In this document: positions 10,773-22,700 of the stretch, piece by piece
Layout: the number at the start of each line of letters is the position of its first letter
Position numbering within the stretch: the first letter of the stretch is position 1
NCBI RefSeq assembly: GCF_026151205.1
Contig: NC_087083.1
Span: forward strand, 3,944,460 to 4,008,459
Length of the DNA: 64,000 nt
Reading direction: 5' to 3'
Source of the DNA: Bolinopsis microptera
Taxonomy: Eukaryota; Ctenophora; Tentaculata; Lobata; Bolinopsidae
Notes under the pieces: model-generated
What the model was told of the DNA's origin: nothing
Databases searched by the model: none
Seen by the model: only the letters and a program-made list of their open reading frames with translations
Position numbers and translations under genes: made by a program

Positions 10773-13700
10773 CGTGTGCAATAAGATCCGGAAGAGAACA
10801 ACACATAGACCCATACTAGCAGCCGGGACTGGCGAAAACAAAACCAAGACTGGGACTGGCATTTTCAATAAGATCCAGGTCCGGACTGATATTTTCGATG
10901 AGATCTGATATTACCATATTACCATATATTATGGGCATCACATGGTTACCAATGAGATCCGGGCGACAATTCTCTGAGATGAGATGTTCAGTGTTTAGAA
11001 CTAATGAACTGAGAATATTTGAGGTTCGAGCTGATTTATATTTGAGATTAGAGTTTTTAGGATGTTTTAGATTTAGAACAATTTTGAGATGAGATTTATT
11101 TGAGAGTAGGGTGATTTGGGATGAGGATGATTCGACATATAAGATTGAAGTGATTAGTACTGAATCAAGTGATACTGGGAACAATTCAATAATAGTTACT
11201 GAACTTTTGATAGGCTGTAAATTTATCACTGAAATTGGGAACAATTCAATAGTGGTTACTGAACTCTTGATAAGCTGTAAATTTATCACTGAAATTGGGA
11301 ACAATTCAATAATGGTTACTGAACTCTTGATAAGCTGTAAATTTATCACTGAAATTGGGAACAATTCAATAATAGTTACTGAACTCTTGATAAGCTGTAA
11401 ATTTATCACTGAAACTGGGAACAATTCAATAGTGGTTACTGAACTTTTGATAAACTGTAAATTGGGGAATACCATATTCTCTGGCGGGTGTACCATTATA
11501 TATTTTTACAGTGGAATGATTTAATTATGTATATAATTAACATTTTGTCTTGTTATTTTTGATTAAATAAGTTATTATTTTGTTGTTTTTCTTGGTTGCG
11601 TAAACGTGACGGACGGTGAAGTCAATTACTGTACTTTAGAGGGAGACTCAAAGCAATTAACATACAACCTCTTAATTTGAACAGTTATAATTAATTTATT
11701 AAAATGAAAAGAACTTTGACACGAATTACCTGTTGTTATTTCTGAATATTCCATCGAATTTGAATCAAACATTTTTTTTCTTCATAATCAAAACAAATAA
11801 ATCAAACATCACTCTGAACTCCTATCACAATTCACAACTCATTTTAATCACTGAATTTGGTTTTATGTAAACTTAATAAATCTCGACCGAGAATGATCTA
11901 TCAAAATAAGTCAAAGACAGTTTTAGCTGCTTCAGTAACGAATAACACTAATACCAGGTAACCATGGTAACGAATAACACTAATAAAATAACAGTAGTTG
12001 TCTTCCGTCAGGCGCCGTTGATGCACGTATCTAATATAGACCATCACGAACGAGTAAGCAGCTACGACAGTGTCGAAAGTAATACCAGCAACGCCAGTGT
12101 AAGTAAATCCTTCGAGCGTTTGTAAGTCTCCTTCGTGCGTTCGGTTGTTCGTTCGTTCGTTTTTGTGGTTGTGCGTTTGTTTATGCGTTCGCGTTTATGC
12201 GTTCGTTTGTTTGTCTGTATGACTGTACGTTTGTTTGTTTGTATGTATGTCTGTACGTTTGTTTGTATGTATGTATTTTTGTCTGTACGTTTGTATGTAT
12301 GTATGTATCGTATGTTTGTCTGTACGTTTGTATGTATGTATGTCTGTAAGTTTGTTTGATATATTGACACATCTCCTGCCCGTTAGATGGACGCAGTAGG
12401 ACACCTCATATTATACGAGGACATTAAAACTCCAATAGATCTTAGTATCGGGAGAAGTTTCAACTCTTCTTCAGTAAGTTAGCGCTTCTAACCGCTCAAC
12501 AGCGCTTGTTAGCGCTCAACAGCGCTTCTAACCGCTCTACAGCGCTTGTTAGCGCTCAACAGCGCTTCTAACCGCTCAACAGCGCTTGTTAGCGCTCAAC
12601 AGCGCTTCTAACCGCTCTACAGCGCTTGTTAGCGCTCAACAGCGCTTCTAACCGCTCAACAGCGCTTGCTAGCGCTCAACAGCGCTTCTAACCGCTCTAC
12701 AGCGCTTGTTAGCGCTCATTACTCTGGCTATCGGTAGCACTTCTAAATTATCTCAGTAACGCTTAACGCTAGCGCCTATATAATATATATCATAAGTAAA
12801 AATAAAATTACTCGTTAAAGACCTGTAGAATACCTTGGAGATTGTGCTGATACCATCACCTTAGTCAATAACAAAACAGCTTTATTTTAATATTTATAAA
12901 GACGCTTTGAGATTTAGCCGCTGTGCTTAGTGCTTAGTGCTAGACTTTTTATAAACTATTTAACCTGAAACATGCGTCCAAACACAGGATACATAACATG
13001 AAGACTTTGTTGTAACTTGTATGAAAAGCATGAATATAACATATTACATATATAATAAATATATGTTAATATACATACATTATATTACACATATTGTATA
13101 TTATCAAGTCAGTCTGTATATAATATACTTCGAAAACTGAATTATTGGTGATAGGTTTTCTCTGTTACTATCAGAATAGTAATATTTTACTTCTACCCGG
13201 CGCATTGTTTTTATCAATTAATTGCTTCAAGAATTAGAGACGCTATTTTTCGAAGGCTTCGCCTAAATTTTTGCTTTGTAACAAATTCCAGTATTATTTG
13301 GGCTTTCATGAAACTATATCAAAACAGAAATAGCCAAACTTTCGGTTCTATATTTTCAATCCAGGGTCGATTATAATACTAATTATAATATACAAATAGA
13401 GAAATAGCTAATTATTGACTTTAAGTTAATTACCCTTGTTCTTCTCAGTTGGGTGGAAGAAGTAGTGATCTGTCAACTCCCCGATCTAGTTCTCCTAGTC
13501 AGTTCGCAGGACCTATCTCAACCAAACCAGTTAGTTATTAATTTATTCATTTACTTACTCTTTAAACTTAAATAACAAAACCAGTTAGTTATTAATTTCT
13601 TCAGTAACTTAATCTTTAAACTTAAATAACTAAACCAGTTAGTTGTTAATTTCTTCAGTTACTAACTCTTTAAACTTAAATAACTAAACCAGTTAGTTGT

Positions 13701-16700
13701 TAATTTCTTCAGTAACTTACTCTTTAAACTTAAATATCAAAACCAGTTAGTTATTAATTTATTCAGTAACTAACTCTTTAAACTTAAACAACAAAACCAG
13801 TTAGTTATTAATTTATTCAGTAACTTACTCTTTAAACTTAAATATCAAAACCAGTTAGTTATTAATTTATTCAGTAACTAACTCTTTAAACTTAAACAAC
13901 AAAACCAGTTTTTAAAAAATTAAATACTTTTCAAATTTTACAGAGTACAGCAATAGATGAATATAAAATAGAATCGTTCAAAATATCGCCCCCATCTGTA
14001 AAATATGATGGGCACCCAAACACGGTAAACACATAGTGAACTATGTCCGCAGTAACTTGGACCCATTGATAGTTAGTTATTAATTTATTAAGTAACTATC
14101 TCTTTAAACTTAAATACCTAAGCCAGTTAGTTATTAATTTTTTCAGTAACTTACTCTTTAAACTTAAATAACAAAACCAGTTAGTTATTAATTTTTTCAG
14201 TAACTAACTCTTTTAACTTAAATAACAAAACCAGGTAGTTATTAATTTCTTAGTGCAGGAACTTCCCGACATCATATAATAGAGACTTAAAACCTCAACC
14301 AAAGTTAAACTTTTCCTACATACTTAACTGTTTATATTCAATAACATTTTGTTTTTATGGACCTACCTAATTGTATATCATCTCTCCATATCCTAGAGAA
14401 GTAACCTGTAGAAGGTGCAGCCTGAGATATTTTATTAACAACTAAACAATAATACACTTTTAGTCGGGCGTTTCCATTTAATTCCTTAAATTCTTTCAAA
14501 TATTTACCTGTGTTGAAAGATGCCAGTTTATTCCAATTAATAGATAGTTGCCTGTTTATTGTAATTGTCCTTAAAGTAACTGCCCGCCATCTTTACAATC
14601 TGTTATATTCTCGCAACTATGGTAACTATAACTATGGTAACTATAACTATGGTAACTATAACTAAGTTAAAACTATAACTAATGTAACTATAACTAATGT
14701 AAAGTTTGACATTCTAATTTCTTCAACAACACAACAGGATGTTAATTTTTTTCTAAAATATGTGCGGCTTATTCAAGACCAAAGGGAAACTCCATAAAAT
14801 TAAAACTTGGCAAATATAAAAACTTTGTTAAAAGTAAATCCAATACACCTTAACTAGTTCGCACTGGTATTTAATTATCATATCAACACTTATCACGTGT
14901 CTTATCACGTACTGTTCTTATTGAGACAGCCGCTTACAGTTAATAAGTAACAAAACATATTACTTATTAAGTAATGTTCTCTTAATAAATGATAATAAAA
15001 GCACGTTTATAAATTAAGTAATATTAATTAAATTAAAGATAACTCTCAGATCACACATACCTACAACAATAAAGCTCCCCCGAAACACAGTTTACACATA
15101 GACTCTAGCAGCAGAGACGTACCTTCGTATAACTCAAAAGAGGTTCGTAATTAATTAATTGGTTATTAATTTGATATTAAATACTCAATTAATGTTTGAT
15201 CGAAGAAATATCTATGACTTAATTCACATTTAATTTCTACATTATGTTACCAGATATTCATAAGTCTCACAAGATTGTTTTACTCAATTTTTTTGTATTT
15301 TCTAACTTTTATAGTATCTAGCTTATTTTGAGGTTATTTTACCTCATTGGAAAAGTAAAATCGTTAAAGGATATTTTGTTCACACCAGAAATGAAAACTT
15401 TCTGGACTTTTAATATTTTGACATATCCGGTTTTAAACATACGATGCACCATAAGTTCTGAATTTTAATAAACGCATTATTTTGATAACACATTTTATAT
15501 TATTTAAATATTAATTAATTAATTAATTAATTAATTGATATTAATTAAATTTACCCATCTCAGGTCGCCAACATGTTAAGACAGTCCTACACCGCCCGAA
15601 CCGAATCCACGCTTGACGATAACACATTAGACTTTATAAAGGAGTTCAAGGACAGCAAAGTAATTCCCATTAACCGGCTCCGTGACAATGAGGTAATTAA
15701 CCGGCTCCGTGACAATGAGGTTCGTTGTTTTCTTGGAAACAAAAATAGAAAATAAAAAATAGTACGGCAGTTCTCATAATTACGGCAGGACACAAAATTA
15801 AATGTGTAGCTGGTGTAGCGAGCTATTTTAGCTATTGTAGCTAGTGTAGCTAGCTATTGTAGCTATTAGACACACTCCCCCTGTGATTATACACACTCCC
15901 CCTGTGATTAGACACACTCCCCCTGTGATTAGACACACTCCCCCTGTGATTAGACACACTCCCCCTGTGATTATACACACTCCCCCTGTGATTAGACACA
16001 CTCCCCCTGTGATTAGACACACTCCCCCTGTGATTAGACACACTCCCCCTGTGATTAGACACACTCCCCCTGTGATTAGACACACTCCCCCTGTGATTAG
16101 ACACACTCCCCCTGTGATTAGACACACTCCCCCTGTGATTAGACACACTCCCCCTGTGATTAGACACACTCCCCCTGTGATTAGACACACTCCCCCTGTG
16201 ATTAGACACACTCCCCCTGTGATTAGACACACTCCCCCTGTGATTAGACACACTCACCCTGTGATCAGACACACTCCCCCTGTGATCAGACACACTCCCC
16301 CTGTGATTAAACACACTCCCCCTGTGATTAGACACACTCCCCCTGTGATTAGACACACTCCCCCTGTGATTAGACACACTCCCCCTGTGATTAGACACAC
16401 TCCCCCTGTGATTAGACACACTCCCCCTGTGATTAGACACACTCCCCCTGTGATTAGACACACTCCCCCTGTGATTAGACACACTCCCCCTGTGATTAGA
16501 CACACTCCCCCTGTGATTAGACACACTCCCCCTGTGATTAGACACACTCTCCCTGTGATTAGACACACTCCCCATTCCTCACATGCGCTGTGAAGGGCTA
16601 TGTTGTTGTTGCCTTTGTTAACAGGGTTGTTTTAGTGTGTATGTGAATAATACACTGCGTTCTTGTCATTAGTTCTTATTGTCACTGTGTTGAGTTTCTT

Positions 16701-19700
16701 TCAAGTTGTTTCCTCATCTTTATCAACGGTAAACTTTTTAGACATATTTAGACTGTTTTCGGGAAAATTTCTAAACTCTTCGAACCCATGACAATCCGGG
16801 GGGGGGGGGGGGGCATCAATCTCATAAATACTTATTATTCCCTCCGATTTCAAAATAGGTATAGGCCTTTATGTATATTTATAAGGTTGACTCCCCGCCC
16901 CCAACTCTTAAATTTCTAATTTATGACGGACATTTTTAACAATCTTTAACAATTGCATACATTTTTTTCTCGGTTTTAATAATTGTTAAATAAGTAAACT
17001 GTACCAGTAAAAGGCCTCATTGGGGACGGGAATATAAAACCGCCCTTCAAATAAAAGCCTTGTAAATTATGGGTTAATTCTATTAAAAGTAATCGCCAAA
17101 TCGCCCTAGAACTCAACAGAAGTGGACTCTAAGATCCCGGAAAACAAGAACATAACAATCGCCACCCCCGCTCCCACGACAATCTCCACAACACCACGTG
17201 ACGTCATCACTCCGTCACGTGACGTCAGAGCCGCACGTGCTGAGGAGCCGCGCGCCGCAAAGCAGGACAACATGGCGAAGGAGCCTGAAGTGATGAGATA
17301 CTGCAAAGCTAAGTATGTTGAAGAAATTGGTAGATCACTTCCTTTTACACCGTTTTACACCGTTTTACACAGTTTCACTCAGTTTTACTCAGTTTTACTC
17401 AGTTTTACACAGTTTTACTCAGTTTAACTCAGTTTTACACAGTTTCACTCAGTTTTACTCAGTTTAACACAGTTTCACTCAGTTTTACACAGTTTCACTC
17501 AGCTTTACACAGTTTCACTCAGTTTTACTCAGTTTAACACAGTTTCACTCAGTTTTACACAGTTTCACTCAGCTTTACACAGTTTCACTCAGTTTTACTC
17601 AGTTTAACACAGTTTTCCACAGTTTCACTCAGTTTTACGCAGCCACCGATCTGCATCTCCGTGATTAACTCTTCAATAACAAAATAAATCTGTGTTGAAA
17701 AGTTTTGACAGTTCCCTTAAACCCGCTCAGGTACACATTTAAAGCAGAAGGTGCTCGTGAGCTAGGTTTTAAAAAGAAAGATATTATCCGGATTAGGAGG
17801 GAGGTAGACGCTAACTGGATCGAGGGAGAGCTCAACGAACAAGTCGGAATATTTCCTCGAAATTATGTGGATATTCTAGATCCTGGTATGTATGCTTATC
17901 AGATATTAGGTTTAGTGTTGGGTGTTTAATTTGTCTGAAACAGTAAATTATTTAACTCGATTAAGGTGATGATGTAACCATGATGCATTATTCTCAGATG
18001 TAGCAAAAATAAACAATATATTAAGCTCTCTTTTAGAGAAATCACACTAAATTCTGTACTCCGAAACTGTTCATAATCGATATCTAGTTAATTAATTAAT
18101 AGTTAATTAATTAATAGTTAATTAATTAATAATTTCAGAGCCAACCCAGTCGCCCCAGGATGTGGAAACGACGTTCGAATCAAAGAAATCCCCACCCTCC
18201 CCCCACTCCCCACCCTCTCCCATCACGGACTTTACACCTAGCAGTATGAGCTACGTTCCTAGTTACCAGCGTGATATTGGCAGGTAATGGAGAGTTCTTA
18301 TCGTAGTGTCACCATGACTACCATCACTATGGCTATTATCTATCTTAATAGTTAATGTTTTGACTTCTGATATTTTAACTCATATTTGATCGCATAATAT
18401 AATAGCTTAATAGGTTCTGTTTTCACAAGATATGAAACGCAGCCTCTGTGCATATTTTGAAGGTTATTCTCCATTTGAACATTTAGCTGTTTAGATTTAA
18501 GCCATTCTACATAGCAAAACAAATAAAGTCATACAATAACATCATATTTTCAATAAAAACTTTCTTATAAAAACTTATTTTGCAGTTTGCCCCAGCTGAG
18601 TCGCTACCAAAAAAACGACGAGTCAAACAAAGAAAACAGGCGGGAAATGGAGCGAAAAAAGGAAGAAAAGCGAAAAGAAGAAGAAAGAAAAGAGCAGGAA
18701 AGAAAGGCGGAAGACCGTCGACAATCCTCGGCACGCAGACTGGCGGAAGAAAAGCAGCGTGTTATGGAACAAAGAGCAGCCGATCTTCGGAGAAAAGAAG
18801 AAGAGAAGACGTTGGAGGAGGAGACTAACCGTAGAGAAGAGCAGGATAGGAGTAAGAAAGAAAAACTGGATGCGGAGAAACAGCGAGTTAGAGAGCAGAG
18901 AGCTGCAGAGCAATTAATTAAAGAAGAGGAGAGGAGAATCGCAGAGGAGAGGAGAAGAAGGCAAGAGGAAGATGATGACAGAAGAAGGGAAGAGGTAGAA
19001 CAGCAAAGGATATACGAAGAACAGAAAAGACTCGAGCAGGAGAAAATAAGGAAGGAGGAAGAAAAGAGGCTAAGACGGGAAGCAAATGAGCGGAAACGAA
19101 GAGAGGAGGAAGAGAGGAGAAAGGAAGAATTGGAGCGAAAGAGAAAAGAGGGCGAAGAGGAGATGAGAAGAGTTCAAGATCGCATTCGGAGGGAAGAGGA
19201 AGCACGAGTCAGATTGGAAGAAGATGAAAGAAAGAAGGCGGAGGAAGAAGAGCGTCTGTGGGAGGAAGAACGCCTTCGAAAAGAAGAAGAAGACAGGAAA
19301 AGACGTGAAAATGAACAGAGAAAACGAGACGAGGAACGGCGCCAGAGAGAAAACGATGAGAGGAAGCGTCAGGAAGAAAGACTTCGAAGATTGGAGGAAG
19401 AACGGATCAGGGAAGAGGAGGTAGCTAGAGAGGAGGAAGAGAGATTACGAGAAGAGAAGAGGAAACGAGAAGAAGAGCGCTTACAGGAACTGGAGCGTCT
19501 ACATCAACAGGTGATTCTAATTGTTAATTAATTAATTACTGAGTTAATTACTGATTAATAATTAGTTCTTCTAGTTCCCAAGAAGACCAGTTCAGTAATT
19601 TGTTTATGAAAACTTACGTTACAAGACTAAAATAATGTTGTAACGAACTATTGAAAGTTTGGTTAGTTATTTAGAATATATATTCGCATGTATCCACATA

Positions 19701-22700
19701 TAATAAGAACTATTGAAACGTGAACATATGCTGATACATACTTAGAAAGAACTTGTATTCTTTGTAACACACTTTTGTTTTTCTTTGTGATAATCAGAAG
19801 ATTTTAGGAGATGGAGGAAGGAAGGAGACTTAAGGAGGAGGCGGAGGAAAGGGCCAGAGTAAAAGAGCAGAATAACATAAACTACAGGGTTTCTAACAGC
19901 GAATTAGGGAATGATGAGGACGATGATACGTTCGAGGTTAAAGCTATTTACTCTTTTAAGTCCACTGAGGACGGAGAACTTACTTTCAAAAAAGGTAAAC
20001 TTTAACAGTGTTTATTTGTTGCGGTTAATAAGTGTTATCGTCTTACTTTAATTAATATTATCGGTGTCAGCGATTATAAACGAAATCTCTTAATCCCACT
20101 GAAAACAAAAATAAGCCTCTCCTCTTACTCAGGAGCCACCATAACAGTTACTGAAGTGATAGATGATAACTGGTACTACGGGCAACTAGGCGCTGCACAG
20201 GGCATATTCCCCACAAGTTACGCAGTGAAGATTGAGGCTCCAGATCTCCCCCCACCTCCTGATCTCACAGCACAGGTACCTTTACTCCTTCATCAATACT
20301 TTACATTCCCACTTATTTTATAGATCACAGGTACCTTTACCTATCAATACTTTACATTCCCAGTTATTTTATAGATCACAGGTACCTTTACTCCTTTATC
20401 AATACTTTACATTCCCAGTTATTTTATAGATCACAGGTGCACCTTCATCAATACTTTATATTCCCAGTTATTTTATAGATCACAGGTACCTTTACTCCTT
20501 CATCAATACTTTACATTCCCAGTTATTTTATAGATCACAGGTACCTTTACTCCTTCATCAATACTTTACATTCCCACTTATTTTATAGATCACAGGTACC
20601 TTTACCTATCAATACTTTATATTCCCAGTTATTTTATAGATCACAGGTGCACCTTCATCAATACTTTATATTCCCAGTTATTTTATAGATCACAGGTGCC
20701 TTTACTCCTTCATCAATACTTTATATTCCCAGTTATTTTATAGATCACAGGTACCTTTACTCCTTCATCAATACTTTATATTCCCAGTTATTTTATAGAT
20801 CACAGGTACCTTTACTCCTTCATCAATACTTTATATTCCCAGTTATTTTATAGATCACAGGTGCACCTTCATCAATACTTTATATTCCCAGTTATTTTAT
20901 AGATCACAGGTGCACCTTCATCAATACTTTATATTCCCAGTTGTTTTATAGATCACAGGTACCTTTACTCCTTCATCAATACTTTATATTCCCAGTTATT
21001 TTATAGATCACAGGTACCTTTACTCCTTCATCAATACTTTACATTCCCACTTATTTTATAGATCACAGGTGCACCTTCATCAATACTTTACATTCCCAGT
21101 TATTTTATAGATCACAGGTGCACCTTCATCAATACTTTATATTCCCAGTTATTTTATAGATCACAGGTACCTTTACTCCTTCATCAATACTTTACATTCC
21201 CACTTATTTTATAGATCACAGGTGCACCTTCATCAATACTTTACATTCCCAGTTATTTTATAGATCACAGGTGCACCTTCATCAATACTTTACATTCCCA
21301 GTTATTTTATAGATCACAGGTACCTTCATCAATACTTTACATTCCCAGTTATTTTATAGATCACAGGTGCACCTTCATCAATACTTTACATTCCCAGTTA
21401 TTTTATAGATCACAGGTGCACCTTCATCAATACTTTACATTCCCAGTTATTTTATAGATCACAGGTGCACCTTCATCAATACTTTACATTCCCAGTTATT
21501 TTATAGATCACAGGTACCTTTACCTATCAATACTTTACATTCCCAGTTATTTTATAGATCACAGGTACCTTCATCAATACTTTACATTCCCAGTTATTTT
21601 ATAGATCACAGGTACCTTTCATCAATACTTTACATTCCCAGTTATTTTATAGATCACAGGTACCTTCATCAATACTTTACATTCCCAGTTATTTTATAGA
21701 TCACAGGTACCTTTACCTATCAATACTTTACATTCCCAGTTATTTTATAGATCACAGGTACCTTTAACTATCAATACTTTACATTCCCAGTTATTTTATA
21801 GATCACAGGTGCACCTTCATCAATACTTTACATTCCCAGTTATTTTATAGATCACAGGTGCAACTTCATCAATACTTTACATTCCCAGTTATTTTATAGA
21901 TCACAGGTGCACCTTCATCAATACTTTACATTCCCAGTTATTTTATAGATCACAGGTACCTTTACTCCTTCATCAATACTTTATATTCCCAGTTGTTTTA
22001 TAGATCACAGGTACCTTTACTCCTTCATCAATACTTTATATTCCCAGTTGTTTTATAGATCACAGGTACCTTTACTCCTTCATCAATACTTTATATTCCC
22101 AGTTGTTTTATAGATCACAGGTACCTTTACTCCTTCATCAATACTTTATATTCCCAGTTGTTTTATAGATCACAGGTACCTTTACTCCTTCATCAATACT
22201 TTACATTCCCAGTTATTTTATAGATCACAGGTACCTTTACTCCTTCATCAATACTTTATATTCCCAGTTATTTTATAGATCACAGGTGCACCTTCATCAA
22301 TACTTTACATTCTCAGTTATTTTATAGATCACAGGTACCTTGACTCCTTCATCAATACTTTACATTCCCAGTTATTTTATAGATCACAGGTACCTTTACT
22401 CCTTCATCAATACTTTATATTCCCAGTTATTTTATAGATCACAGGTGCACCTTCATCAATACTTTACATTCCCAGTTATTTTATAGATCACAGGTGCACC
22501 TTCATCAATACTTTACATTCTCAGTTATTTTATAGATCACAGGTACCTTGACTCCTTCATCAATACTTTATATTCCCAGTTATTTTATAGATCACAGGTG
22601 CACCTTCATCAATACTTTACATTCTCAGTTATTTTATAGATCACAGGTACCTTTACTCCTTCATCAATACTTTACATTCCCACTTATTTTATAGATCACA

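Noticed and set aside
15828-16593. Frames of 100-240 codons with RHTPPVI, CLITGGV and VSNHRGS repeats
   Set aside because: Artefacts of the 18-bp intronic array.
18580-19424. Extra basic or Phe/Leu-rich frames over the coiled-coil exon
   Set aside because: Shadows of the purine-rich exon; only the frame in phase with both SH3 neighbours is kept.
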